Shown: positions 9,945 to 23,086 of the stretch, in pieces | How positions within the stretch are numbered: position 1 is the first letter of the stretch | Layout of the letters: the number at the start of each line of letters is the position of its first letter | Source: Urophycis tenuis | Lineage: Eukaryota > Chordata > Actinopteri > Gadiformes > Phycidae | Assembly (NCBI GenBank): GCA_036785325.1 | Contig: JAXIVH010000050.1 | Location: 992,001-1,056,000 of the forward strand | DNA length: 64,000 nucleotides | Direction of reading: 5' to 3' | Position numbers and translations under genes: made by a program | Notes under the pieces: generated by a model | What the model was told of the DNA's origin: nothing | The model's database searches: none | The model's input: only the letters and a program-made list of their open reading frames with translations

Positions 9945-12594
9945 TATCTCGATGACCCCCCCCACCTCATCCAACGACTCGGTAGTTGAATAGGGGATCA
10001 AAGGCAGTTGCACTCGCCAATATCTAGTCATCCGCAGCTCTCTTTTCCCATATTACCAAGAATGAAGTAAAACGAAATGGTTATCTGTCTTGTTGTGATA
10101 TAACCGCTGATTTGGAGATATAGACTTGTTTTTCCTTTTCCCAAAGGTTTTCTTTGTTCCAAGATGGAGGTCAATCTAGTTTGATTGAAGGTACTTCCAA
10201 TGCATTGGTATATTTACTTATTTGAATAAAGACGAGTCACAGCTGGAGTGAGACTTTTCTTTTCCATTTCTATTTTAGTATAAACGTGCTATCGAAATAT
10301 TAGGACACGTCATCAGTAGTGGACCCTGGGATCATAGGGTGTTTCTGGCCATTGTCACTATACACCCTCACCCAAGGGAGGCCCCCCCGAGAGTGATCAA
10401 TTCTCAAGGTGTGTCGTTTCCGAAATGGAATTGGTATTGGGTTTAAGCTTTTTTAGGAGTGATCATTTGTTGAGGTAACGTCGAGGTAAGTAAAGGTAAG
10501 TAAAACACTTTTTAGGATACATTGTTTTGGTTATGGAGAGGAGGGGGCACATACTTACCCCCTGACCAGCACAAACCAGTTGTTAACACCGCTAGGTAGC
10601 CCTGGTTTGGCCAATCAGGGCCGGAGCTTGGTTCTTGTCCTCTGTTGGGTCCAGATGAACTAGCAGAAAACTGGGGTCACGAAGGACCGAGGCCAGCCGT
10701 GACAAAGCACTGCCTCCACGGTCCCCCAATGCAGCTATCCTCAGCGATGGGTGTCCAGACCTAGGAAAGACCAAGACCAGCCCCGACCAGCGGTGCCTTC
10801 CCAGTCGGTCCCAGGGTAGGAAAGGCCAAGGCCAGCCGCGACTAAGCACTGCCTCCCTGGCCCCTCCAGGACCCCATGCCGAACAGCCTGTTAATAACAA
10901 TTCCTGTGCCCCATACACCGCGCGACTACAGAGATTGTGTAGGAAGTTGACCTTAGAGAAGACTCAATGGCTTACTTTCCTCACCCAAAACAACAATTTC
11001 TTGGGGTAGTCTATTCTCGCCGTAGGTACTTCGGTAATGGTTTTTTTTGTGAAAAGTTTTCCGGATGAAATGCATGCTGGGTAATTGTCTTCTTCCTCCA
11101 ATATGTCAAGTGTAGGTTAAGGTTAGGGTAGATTTAGGGGTAGAGTTAGCAGTTAACCTTAACGTTAGGTTTGAAGTAAATGGGAGGGGTTGCGGTTAGG
11201 GTTAAGGTTAGGGCTGAGGTTAGGGTTAGGTATAAGGTTACGGTTTAGGGTTAAGGTTAGGGTTAAGGTTAGGGTTACGGTTAGGGCAAAGGTTAGGGCT
11301 AAGGTTAGAGTAAGGGTTAGGGTTAGCGTTACGGTTAGGGTAAGGTTAGGGTTAGGGTTAGAGGTTAGGGGTTAGGGGTTAGGGTTAAGATGAGGGCTGA
11401 GGTTAGGGTTAAGGTTAGGGCTGAGGTTAGGGTTAGGTTTAAGGTTAGGGATAAGGTTAGGGTTGGGGTTACGGCTGAGATTGGGGTTAAGGTTAGGGTT
11501 GAGGTTAGGGTTAGTGTTATGGATAAGGTTAGGTTAAGTGTTAGGGCCAAGGTTAGGGTTAAGGTTATGGTTAAAATTAGGGTTAGGGCTAGAATTAGGG
11601 TTAGGGTTATGGCTGAGGCTAGGGTTAGGGCTAAAGTTAGGGCAAAGGTTAGAGTTAGGGTTAGCGTTAGAGTTAGGGTAGGGTTAGTGTTGGAGGTTAG
11701 GGTAGGCTTAGGGTTAGAGTTAGAGTAGGGGTTAGGGTTAGAGTTAGAGTAGGGGTTAGGGTTAGTGTTAAGGCTAAGGTTAGGGGTTGAGGTTAGTGTC
11801 AAGATTAGGGCCAAGGTAAGGGTTAGTGTTAGGGTTGAGTTAGGGTTAGGGCTAAGGTTAGGCCTATGGTTAGGGTTGGGGTTGAGGTTATCCCTAGGGT
11901 TAGAGTTAGAGCTAGAGATTGAGGAAGGTAGAGTCAAGGTGAGACAGTCTGTACGGACTGAACTCACCCCCGCCGGATCGGGCTAGTACACTCTATCTCC
12001 CCCAACTCCCTCATTTCCATGAGGGAAGACAGGGGAGAAGAGATGGGAGGAGTATATATATTTAATATATATTTTTTTAGTAAATAAATACATCGAGAGA
12101 CTCACCGCTGGAGTGGGTTTTAATCTTTGTATTCAAGGTTGTTCCTCCTCTTTTGATTCCTCGCTGGTGGTGCGTCGTCTCCACCTAGTGGTCGTTTTGT
12201 GAAGAAGAGTTATAGAAATAGAAATAGAAATACTTTATTGTTCCCAGGTTGGGAAATTGCATTAATAGGTAAGTAATAATAATAATAATAGGTAATTGCA
12301 ATAGTTGGTAAGGTAATCTATTTTTAATTTAATTTTTTTATATTTGTATATTTATTTAGTCTATTTATTTATTCATTTTTGTTTATTTATTTATTCAGAT
12401 AAAGAGGATCACAGCTGGAGTGAGTTTTTAGTCTTTGTGTTAAAGGCTGGTTGCCTTCTTTTGATTCTTCAGTGGTGGTCCATCGCCTCCATCTAGTGGT
12501 CGTTTTGTGAATAACAGTTGGTAAGGTAATATAAATGGGTTGTGTAGAGAGCCCGTTCTTTCGATGGCCCTGGCTCGGTTAGGTTCGTTAGAGT
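9945..12594. repeat. U2: macrosatellite unit, long form (2650 bp)
   Basis: Array at 11114-11911, about 126 bp shorter than in U8 because an internal stretch is missing around 11590-11610. The long-form segment follows. It is the only long unit whose embedded LINE tail (about 12220-12275) keeps an intact AATAAA on the minus strand; the other long units read AATAGA there. Confidence 0.95.
12221..12275 (-). mobile_element. 3' tail of a non-LTR retrotransposon (LINE) inside U2
   Basis: On the minus strand this reads GCAATTTCCCAACCTGGG, then AACAATAAAGTATTTC and a TATTTC repeat. That arrangement (a CAATTTCCC/GGGA stem-like motif, AATAAAG, then a short tandem tail) is the usual 3' end of several teleost LINE or LINE-dependent SINE families. 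Only the tail is present, so the insertion is severely 5'-truncated. The exact family is uncertain. All long units carry the same tail at the same place, so the insertion predates amplification. Confidence 0.7.
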
Positions 12595-15428
12595 TATCTC
12601 GATGACCCCCCCCACCTCATCCAACGACTCGGTAGTTGAATAGGGGATCAAAGGCAGTTGCACTCGCCAATATCTAGTCATCCGCAGCTCTCTTTTCCCA
12701 TATTACCAAGAATGAAGTAAAACGAAATGGTTATCTGTCTTGTTGTGATATAACCGCTGATTTGGAGATATAGACTTGTTTTTCCTTTTCCCAAAGGTTT
12801 TCTTTGTTCCAAGATGAAGGTCAATCTAGTTTGATTGAAGGTACTTCCAATGCATTGGTATATTTACTTATTTGAATAAAGACGAGTCACAGCTGGAGTG
12901 AGACTTTTCTTTTCCATTTCTATTTTAGTATAAACTTGCTATCGAAATATTAGGACACGTCATCAGTAGTGGACCCTGGGATCATAGGGTGTTTCTGGCC
13001 ATTGTCACTATACACCCTCACCCAAGGGAGGCCCCCCCGAGAGTGATCAATTCTCAAGGTGTGTCGTTTCCGAAATGGAATTGGTATTGGGTTTAAGCTT
13101 TTTTAGGAGTGATCATTTGTTGAGGTAACGTCGAGGTAAGTAAAGGTAAGTAAAACACTTTTTAGGATACATTGTTTTGGTTATGGAGAGGAGGGGGCAC
13201 ATACTTACCCCCTGACCAGCACAAACCAGTTGTTAACACCGCTAGGTAGCCCTGGTTTGGCCAATCAGGGCCGGAGCTTGGTTCTTGTCCTCTGTTGGGT
13301 CCAGATGAACTAGCAGAAAACTGGGGTCACGAAGGACCGAGGCCAGCCGTGACAAAGCACTGCCTCCACGGTCCCCCAATGCAGCTATCCTCAGCGATGG
13401 GTGTCCAGACCTAGGAAAGACCAAGACCAGCCCCGACCAGCGGTGCCTTCCCAGTCGGTCCCAGGGTAGGAAAGGCCAAGGCCAGCCGCGACTAAGCACT
13501 GCCTCCCTGGCCCCTCCAGGACCCCATGCCGAACAGCCTGTTAATAACAATTCCTGTGCCCCATACACCGCGCGACTACAGAGATAGTGTAGGAAGTTGA
13601 CCTTAGAGAAGACTCAATGGCTTACTTTCCTCACCCAAAACAACAATTTCTTGGGGTAGTCTATTCTCGCCGTAGGTACTTCGGTAATGGGTTTTTTTGT
13701 GAAAAGTTTTCCGGATGAAATGCATGCTGGGTAATTGTCTTCTTCCTCCAATATGTCAAGTGTAGGTTAAGGTTAGGGTAGATTTAGGGGTAGAGTTAGC
13801 AGTTAACCTTAACGTTAGGTTTGAAGTAAATGGGAGGGGTTGCGGTTAGGGTTAAGGTTAGGGCTGAGGTTAGGGTTAGGTATAAGGTTACGGTTTAGGG
13901 TTAAGGTTAGGGTTAAGGTTAGGGTTACGGTTAGGGCTAAGGTTAGGGCTAAGGTTAGAGTAAGGGTTAAGGTTAGCGTTACGGTTAGGGTAAGGTTAGG
14001 GTTAGGGTTAGAGGTTAGGGGTTAGGGGTTAGGGTTAAGATGAGGGCTGAGGTTAGGGTTAAGGTTAGGGGTTAGGGGTTAGGGTTAAGATGAGGGCTGA
14101 GGTTAGGGTTAAGGTTAGGGCTGAGGTTAGGGTTAGGTTTAAGGTTAGGGATAAGGTTAGGGTTGGGGTTACGGCTGAGATTGGGGTTAAGGTTAGGGTT
14201 GAGGTTAGGGTTAGTGTTATGGATAAGGTTAGGCTAAGTGTTAGGGCCAAGGTTAGGGTTAAGGTTATGGTTAAGATTAGGGTTAGGGCTAGAATTAGGG
14301 TTAGGGCTAAGGTTAGGGTTAGGGTTATGGCTGAGGTTAGGGTTAAGGTTAGGTTTGAGGTTAGTTCTATGGTTAGGGCCAAGGTTAGGGTTAGGGTTAA
14401 GGTTAGGGTTAGGGCTAAGGTTAGGGTTAGGGTTATGGCTGAGGCTAGGGTTAGGGCTAAAGTTAGGGCAAAGGTTAGAGTTAGGGTTAGCGTTAGAGTT
14501 AGGGTAGGGTTAGTGTTGGAGGTTAGGGTAGGCTTAGGGTTAGAGTTAGAGTAGGGGTTAGGGTTAGAGTTAGAGTAGGGGTTAGGGTTAGTGTTAAGGC
14601 TAAGGTTAGGGGTTGAGGTTAGTGTTAAGATTAGGGCCAAGGTAAGGGTTAGTGTTAGGGTTGAGTTAGGGTTAGGGCTAAGGTTAGGCCTATGGTTAGG
14701 GTTGGGGTTGAGGTTATCCCTAGGGTTAGAGTTAGAGCTAGAGATTGAGGAAGGTAGAGTCAAGGTGAGACAGTCTGTACGGACTGAACTCACCCCCGCC
14801 GGATCGGGCTAGTACACTCTATCTCCCCCAACTCCCTCATTTCCATGAGGGAAGACAGGGGAGAAGAGATGGGAGGAGTATATATATTTAATATATATTT
14901 TTTTAGTAAATAAATACATCGAGAGACTCACCGCTGGAGTGGGTTTTAATCTTTGTATTCAAGGTTGTTCCTCCTCTTTTGATTCCTCGCTGGTGGTGCG
15001 TCGTCTCCACCTAGTGGTCGTTTTGTGAAGAAGAGTTATAGAAATAGAAATAGAAATACTCTATTGTTCCCAGGTTGGGAAATTGCATTAATAGGTAAGT
15101 AATAATAATAATAACAATAATAATAGGTAATTGCAATAGTTGGTAAGGTAATCTATATTTAATTTATTTATTTATATTTGTATATTTATTTAGTCTATTT
15201 ATTTATTCATTTTTGTTTATTTATTTATTTAGATAAAGAGGATCACAGCTGGAGTGAGTTTTTAGTCTTTGTGTTAAAGGCTGGTTGCCTTCTTTTGATT
15301 CTTCAGTGGTGGTCCATCGCCTCCATCTAGTGGTCGTTTTGTGAATAACAGTTGGTAAGGTAATATAAATGGGTTGTGTAGAGAGCCCGTTCTTTCGATG
15401 GCCCTGGCTCGGTTAGGTTCGTTAGAGT
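12595..15428. repeat. U3: macrosatellite unit, long form (2834 bp)
   Basis: Array 13764-14738. It has the 55-bp array duplication (second copy near 14072), a private GGTTAGTTCTATGG variant near 14361, and AACTTGCT near 12936. All three recur in U5 at matching places about 4896 bp downstream, so U3 and U5 are closest relatives although not adjacent. Exon-like block 13209-13575. Confidence 0.95.
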
Positions 15429-17490
15429 TATCTCGATGACCCCCCCCCCACCTCATCCAACGACTCGGTTGTTGAATAGGGGATCAAAGGCAGTTGCACT
15501 CGCCAATATCTAGTCATCCGCAGCTCTCTTTTCCCATATTACCAAGAATGAAGTAAAACGAAATGGTTATCTGTCTTGTTGTGATATAACCGCTGATTTG
15601 GAGATATAGACTTGTTTTTCCTTTTCCCAAAGGTTTTCTTTGTTCCAAGATGAAGGTCAATCTAGTTTGATTGAAGGTACTTCCAATGCATTGGTATATT
15701 TACTTATTTGAATAAAGACGAGTCACAGCTGGAGTGAGACTTTTCTTTTCCATTTCTATTTTAGTATAAACGTGCTATCGAAATATTAGGACACGTCATC
15801 AGTAGTGGACCCTGGGATCATAGGGTGTTTCTGGCCATTGTCACTATACACCCTCACCCAAGGGAGGCCCCCCCGAGAGTGATCAATTCTCAAGGTGTGT
15901 CGTTTCCGAAATGGAATTGGTATTGGGTTTAAACTTTTTTAGGAGTGATCATTTGTTGAGGTAACGTCGAGGTAAGTAAAGGTAAGTAAAACACTTTTTA
16001 GGATACATTGTTTTGGTTATGGAGAGGAGGGGGCACATACTTACCCCCTGACCAGCACAAACCAGTTGTTAACACCGCTAGGTAGCCCTGGTTTGGCCAA
16101 TCAGGGCCGGAGCTTGGTTCTTGTCCTCTGTTGGGTCCAGATGAACTAGCAGAAAACTGGGGTCACGAAGGACCGAGCCAGCCGTGACAAAGCACTGCCT
16201 CCACGGTCCCCCAATGCAGCTATCCTCAGCGATGGGTGTCCAGACCTAGGAAAGACCAAGACCAGCCCCGACCAGCGGTGCCTTCCCAGTCGGTCCCAGG
16301 GTAGGAAAGGCCAAGGCCAGCCGCGACTAAGCACTGCCTCCCTGGCCCCTCCAGGACCCCATGCCGAACAGCCTGTTAATAACAATTCCTGTGCCCCATA
16401 CACCGCGCGACTACAGAGATTGTGTAGGAAGTTGACCTTAGAGAAGACTCAATGGCTTACTTTCCTCACCCAAAACAACAATTTCTTGGGGTAGTCTATT
16501 CTCGCCGTAGGTACTTCGGTAATGGGTTTTTTTGTGAAAAGTTTTCCGGATGAAATGCATGCTGGGTAATTGTCTTCTTCCTCCAATATGTCAAGTGTAG
16601 GTTAAGGTTAGGGTAGATTTAGGGGTAGAGTTAGCAGTTAACCTTAACGTTAGGTTTGAAGTAAATGGGAGGGGTTGCGGTTAGGGTTAAGGTTAGGGCT
16701 GAGGTTAGGGTTAGGTATAAGGTTACGGTTTAGGGTTAAGGTTAAGGTTAGGGTTACGGTTAGGGCTAAGGTTAGGGCTAAGGTTAGAGTAAGGGTTAGG
16801 TTTAGCGTTACGGTTAGGGTAAGGTTAGGGTTAGGGTTAGAGGTTAGGGGTTAGGGGTTAGGGTTAAGATGAGGGCTGAGGTTAGGGTTAAGGTTAGGGC
16901 TGAGGTTAGGGTTAGGTTTAAGGTTAGGGATAAGGTTAGGGTTGGGGTTACGGCTGAGATTGGGGTTAAGGTTAGGGTTGAGGTTAGGGTTAGTGTTATG
17001 GATAAGGTTAGGTTAAGTGTTAGGGCCAAGGTTAGGGTTAAGGTTATGGTTAAGATTAGGGTAAGGGCTAGAATTAGGGTTAGGGCTAAGGTTAGGGTTA
17101 TGGCTGAGGTTAGGGTTAAGGTTAGGTTTGAGGTTAGTGTTAAGGTTAGGGCCAAGGTTAGGGTTAGGGTTAAGGTTAGGGTTAGGGCTAAGGTTAGGGT
17201 TAGGGTTATGGCTGAGGCTAGGGTTAGGGCTAAAGTTAGGGCAAAGGTTAGAGTTAGGGTTAGCGTTAGAGTTAGGGTAGGGTTAGTGTTGGAGGTTAGG
17301 GTAGGCTTAGGGTTAGAGTTAGAGTAGGGGTTAGGGTTAGAGTTAGAGTAGGGGTTAGGGTTAGTGTTAAGGCTAAGGTTAGGGGTTGAGGTTAGTGTTA
17401 AGATTAGGGCCAAGGTAAGGGTTAGTGTTAGGGTTGAGTTAGGGTTAGGGCTAAGGTTAGGCCTATGGTTAGGGTTGGGTTCGTTAGAGT
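15429..17490. repeat. U4: macrosatellite unit, short form (2062 bp)
   Basis: Array 16599-17480. Shares GGTTGTTGAAT near 15468 and GGGTTTAAAC near 15927 with U6. Its exon-like block has a 1-bp deletion near 16177 (GACCGAGCC instead of GACCGAGGCC), which breaks the 108-codon frame kept by the other complete units. Confidence 0.95.
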
Positions 17491-20323
17491 TATCTCGATG
17501 ACCCCCCCACCTCATCCAACGACTCGGTAGTTGAATAGGGGATCAAAGGCAGTTGCACTCGCCAATATCTAGTCATCCGCAGCTCTCTTTTCCCATATTA
17601 CCAAGAATGAAGTAAAACGAAATGGTTATCTGTCTTGTTGTGATATAACCGCTGATTTGGAGATATAGACTTGTTTTTCCTTTTCCCAAAGGTTTTCTTT
17701 GTTCCAAGATGGAGGTCAATCTAGTTTGATTGAAGGTACTTCCAATGCATTGGTATATTTACTTATTTGAATAAAGACGAGTCACAGCTGGAGTGAGACT
17801 TTTCTTTTCCATTTCTATTTTAGTATAAACTTGCTATCGAAATATTAGGACACGTCATCAGTAGTGGACCCTGGGATCATAGGGTGTTTCTGGCCATTGT
17901 CACTATACACCCTCACCCAAGGGAGGCCCCCCCGAGAGTGATCAATTCTCAAGGTGTGTCGTTTCCGAAATGGAATTGGTATTGGGTTTAAGCTTTTTTA
18001 GGAGTGATCATTTGTTGAGGTAACGTCGAGGTAAGTAAAGGTAAGTAAAACGCTTTTTAGGATACATTGTTTTGGTTATGGAGAGGAGGGGGCACATACT
18101 TACCCCCTGACCAGCACAAACCAGTTGTTAACACCGCTAGGTAGCCCTGGTTTGGCCAATCAGGGCCGGAGTTTGGTTCTTGTCCTCTGTTGGGTCCAGA
18201 TGAACTAGCAGAAAACTGGGGTCACGAAGGACCGAGGCCAGCCGTGACAAAGCACTGCCTCCACGGTCCCCCAATGCAGCTATCCTCAGCGATGGGTGTC
18301 CAGACCTAGGAAAGACCAAGACCAGCCCCGACCAGCGGTGCCTTCCCAGTCGGTCCCAGGGTAGGAAAGGCCAAGGCCAGCCGCGACTAAGCACTGCCTC
18401 CCTGGCCCCTCCAGGACCCCATGCCGAACAGCCTGTTAATAACAATTCCTGTGCCCCATACACCGCGCGACTACAGAGATTGTGTAGGAAGTTGACCTTA
18501 GAGAAGACTCAATGGCTTACTTTCCTCACCCAAAACAACAATTTCTTGGGGTAGTCTATTCTCGCCGTAGGTACTTCGGTAATGGGTTTTTTTGTGAAAA
18601 GTTTTCCGGATGAAATGCATGCTGGGTAATTGTCTTCTTCCTCCAATATGTCAAGTGTAGGTTAAGGTTAGGGTAGATTTAGGGGTAGAGTTAGCAGTTA
18701 ACCTTAACGTTAGGTTTGAAGTAAATGGGAGGGGTTGCGGTTAGGGTTAAGGTTAGGGCTGAGGTTAGGGTTAGGTATAAGGTTACGGTTTAGGGTTAAG
18801 GTTAGGGTTAAGGTTAGGGTTACGGTTAGGGCTAAGGTTAGGGCTAAGGTTAGAGTAAGGGTTAAGGTTAGCGTTACGGTTAGGGTAAGGTTAGGGTTAG
18901 GGTTAGAGGTTAGGGGTTAGGGGTTAGGGTTAAGATGAGGGCTGAGGTTAGGGTTAAGGTTAGGGGTTAGGGGTTAGGGTTAAGATGAGGGCTGAGGTTA
19001 GGGTTAAGGTTAGGGCTGAGGTTAGGGTTAGGTTTAAGGTTAGGGATAAGGTTAGGGTTGGGGTTACGGCTGAGATTGGGGTTAAGGTTAGGGTTGAGGT
19101 TAGGGTTAGTGTTATGGATAAGGTTAGGCTAAGTGTTAGGGCCAAGGTTAGGGTTAAGGTTATGGTTAAGATTAGGGTTAGGGCTAGAATTAGGGTTAGG
19201 GCTAAGGTTAGGGTTAGGGTTATGGCTGAGGTTAGGGTTAAGGTTAGGTTTGAGGTTAGTTCTATGGTTAGGGCCAAGGTTAGGGTTAGGGTTAAGGTTA
19301 GGGTTAGGGCTAAGGTTAGGGTTAGGGTTATGGCTGAGGCTAGGGTTAGGGCTAAAGTTAGGGCAAAGGTTAGAGTTAGGGTTAGCGTTAGAGTTAGGGT
19401 AGGGTTAGTGTTGGAGGTTAGGGTAGGCTTAGGGTTAGAGTTAGAGTAGGGGTTAGGGTTAGAGTTAGAGTAGGGGTTAGGGTTAGTGTTAAGGCTAAGG
19501 TTAGGGGTTGAGGTTAGTGTTAAGATTAGGGCCAAGGTAAGGGTTAGTGTTAGGGTTGAGTTAGGGTTAGGGCTAAGGTTAGGCCTATGGTTAGGGTTGG
19601 GGTTGAGGTTATCCCTAGGGTTAGAGTTAGAGCTAGAGATTGAGGAAGGTAGAGTCAAGGTGAGACAGTCTGTACGGACTGAACTCACCCCCGCCGGATC
19701 GGGCTAGTACACTCTATCTCCCCCAACTCCCTCATTTCCATGAGGGAAGACAGGGGAGAAGAGATGGGAGGAGTATATATATTTAATATATATTTTTTTA
19801 GTAAATAAATACATCGAGAGACTCACCGCTGGAGTGGGTTTTAATCTTTGTATTCAAGGTTGTTCCTCCTCTTTTGATTCCTCGCTGGTGGTGCGTCGTC
19901 TCCACCTAGTGGTCGTTTTGTGAAGAAGAGTTATAGAAATAGAAATAGAAATACTCTATTGTTCCCAGGTTGGGAAATTGCATTAATAGGTAAGTAATAA
20001 TAATAATAACAATAATAATAGGTAATTGCAATAGTTGGTAAGGTAATCTATATTTAATTTATTTATTTATATTTGTATATTTATTTAGTCTATTTATTTA
20101 TTCATTTTTGTTTATTTATTTATTTAGATAAAGAGGATCACAGCTGGAGTGAGTTTTTAGTCTTTGTGTTAAAGGCTGGTTGCCTTCTTTTGATTCTTCA
20201 GTGGTGGTCCATCGCCTCCATCTAGTGGTCGTTTTGTGAATAACAGTTGGTAAGGTAATATAAATGGGTTGTGTAGAGAGCCCGTTCTTTCGATGGCCCT
20301 GGCTCGGTTAGGTTCGTTAGAGT
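17491..20323. repeat. U5: macrosatellite unit, long form (2833 bp)
   Basis: Array 18659-19637, carrying the same duplication and GGTTAGTTCTATGG variant (near 19256) as U3. The AT-rich part of its long segment has the interrupted form TAATAATAATAATAACAATAATAATAGG near 19996. Confidence 0.95.
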
Positions 20324-23086
20324 TATCTCGATGACCCCCCCCCACCTCATCCAACGACTCGGTTGTTGAATAGGGGATCAAAGGCAGTTGCACTCGCCAA
20401 TATCTAGTCATCCGCAGCTCTCTTTTCCCATATTACCAAGAATGAAGTAAAACGAAATGGTTATCTGTCTTGTTGTGATATAACCGCTGATTTGGAGATA
20501 TAGACTTGTTTTTCCTTTTCCCAAAGGTTTTCTTTGTTCCAAGATGAAGGTCAATCTAGTTTGATTGAAGGTACTTCCAATGCATTGGTATATTTACTTA
20601 TTTGAATAAAGACGAGTCACAGCTGGAGTGAGACTTTTCTTTTCCATTTCTATTTTAGTATAAACGTGCTATCGAAATATTAGGACACGTCATCAGTAGT
20701 GGACCCTGGGATCATAGGGTGTTTCTGGCCATTGTCACTATACACCCTCACCCAAGGGAGGCCCCCCCGAGAGTGATCAATTCTCAAGGTGTGTCGTTTC
20801 CGAAATGGAATTGGTATTGGGTTTAAACTTTTTTAGGAGTGATCATTTGTTGAGGTAACGTCGAGGTAAGTAAAGGTAAGTAAAACACTTTTTAGGATAC
20901 ATTGTTTTGGTTATGGAGAGGAGGGGGCACATACTTACCCCCTGACCAGCACAAACCAGTTGTTAACACCGCTAGGTAGCCCTGGTTTGGCCAATCAGGG
21001 CCGGAGCTTGGTTCTTGTCCTCTGTTGGGTCCAGATGAACTAGCAGAAAACTGGGGTCACGAAGGACCGAGGCCAGCCGTGACAAAGCACTGCCTCCACG
21101 GTCCCCCAATGCAGCTATCCTCAGCGATGGGTGTCCAGACCTAGGAAAGACCAAGACCAGCCCCGACCAGCGGTGCCTTCCCAGTCGGTCCCAGGGTAGG
21201 AAAGGCCAAGGCCAGCCGCGACTAAGCACTGCCTCCCTGGCCCCTCCAGGACCCCATGCCGAACAGCCTGTTAATAACAATTCCTGTGCCCCATACACCG
21301 CGCGACTACAGAGATTGTGTAGGAAGTTGACCTTAGAGAAGACTCAATGGCTTACTTTCCTCACCCAAAACAACAATTTCTTGGGGTAGTCTATTCTCGC
21401 CGTAGGTACTTCGGTAATGGGTTTTTTTGTGAAAAGTTTTCCGGATGAAATGCATGCTGGGTAATTGTCTTCTTCCTCCAATATGTCAAGTGTAGGTTAA
21501 GGTTAGGGTAGATTTAGGGGTAGAGTTAGCAGTTAACCTTAACGTTAGGTTTGAAGTAAATGGGAGGGGTTGCGGTTAGGGTTAAGGTTAGGGCTGAGGT
21601 TAGGGTTAGGTATAAGGTTACGGTTTAGGGTTAAGGTTAGGGTTAAGGTTAGGGTTACGGTTGGGGCTAAGGTTAGGGTTAGCGTTACGGTTAGGGTAAG
21701 GTTAGGGTTAGGGTTAGAGGTTAGGGGTTAGGGGTTAGGGTTAAGATGAGGGCTGAGGTTAGGGTTAAGGTTAGGGCTGAGGTTAGGGTTAGGTTTAAGG
21801 TTAGGGATAAGGTTAGGGTTGGGGTTACGGCTGAGATTGGGGTTAAGGTTAGGGTTGAGGTTAGGGTTAGTGTTATGGATAAGGTTAGGTTAAGTGTTAG
21901 GGCCAAGGTTAGGGTTAAGGTTATGGTTAAGATTAGGGTTAGGGCTAGAATTAGGGTTAGGGCTAAGGTTAGGGTTAGGGTTATGGCTGAGGTTAGGGTT
22001 AAGGTTAGGTTTGAGGTTAGGGTTAAGGTTAGGGCCAAGGTTAGGGCTAGGGTTAAGGTTAGGGTTAGGGCTAAGGTTAGGATTAGGGTTATGGCTGAGG
22101 CTAGGGTTAGGGCTAAAGTTAGGGCAAAGGTTAGAGTTATGGTTAGCGTTAGAGTTAGGGTAGGGTTAGTGTTGGAGGTTAGGGTAGGCTTAGGGTTAGA
22201 GTTAGAGTAGGGGTTAGGGTTAGAGTTAGAGTAGGGGTTAGGGTTAGTGTTAAGGCTAAGGTTAGGGGTTGAGGTTAGTGTTAAGATTAGGGCCAAGGTA
22301 AGGGTTAGTGTTAGGGTTGGGTTAGGGTTAGGGCTAAGGTTAGGCCTATGGTTAGGGTTGGGGTTGAGGTTATCCCTAGGGTTAGAGTTAGAGCTAGAGA
22401 TTGAGGAAGGTAGAGTCAAGGTGAGACAGTCTGTACGGACTGAACTCACCCCCGCCGGATCGGGCTAGTACACTCTATCTCCCCCAACTCCCTCATTTCC
22501 ATGAGGGAAGACAGGGGAGAAGAGATGGGAGGAGTATATATATTTAATATATATTTTTTTTTAGTAAATAAATACATCGAGAGACTCACAGCTGGAGCGG
22601 GTTTTAATCTTTGTATTCAAGGTTGTTCCTCCTCTTTTGATTCCTCGCTGGTGGTGCGTCGTCTCCACCTAGTGGTCGTTTTGTGAAGAAGAGTTATAGA
22701 AATAGAAATAGAAATACTCTATTGTTCCCAGGTTGGGAAATTGCATTAATAGGTAAGTAATAATAATAATAACAATAATAATAGGTAATTGCAATAGTTG
22801 GTAAGGTAATCTATATTTAATTTATTTATTTATATTTGTATATTTATTTAGTCTATTTATTTATTCATTTTTGTTTATTTATTTATTTAGATAAAGAGGA
22901 TCACAGCTGGAGTGAGTTTTTAGTCTTTGTGTTAAAGGCTGGTTGCCTTCTTTTGATTCTTCAGTGGTGGTCCATCGCCTCCATCTAGTGGTCGTTTTGT
23001 GAATAACAGTTGGTAAGGTTATATAAATGGGTTGTGTAGAGAGCCCGTTCTTTCGATGGCCCTGGCTCGGTTAGGTTCGTTAGAGT
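20324..23086. repeat. U6: macrosatellite unit, long form (2763 bp)
   Basis: Array 21494-22398. The front of the array has lost about 25-30 bp near 21662-21680 relative to U8. Head-segment variants link it to U4. The long segment starts near 22362 and includes the LINE tail near 22695-22755. Confidence 0.95.

Noticed and set aside
12170..12205. CCACCTAGTGG as a CTCF site
   Set aside because: Several mismatches to the CTCF core in a motif that is part of a repeated element; not supportable without a matrix scan or ChIP.
14065..14793. Long minus-strand frame (LTLTLT..., 242 codons) and plus-strand RVKVRV/LGLRLG frames repeated in every unit
   Set aside because: Six-base repeats lacking stops in some frames give such frames automatically; composition is a pure dipeptide repeat with no domain, and the start differs from unit to unit.
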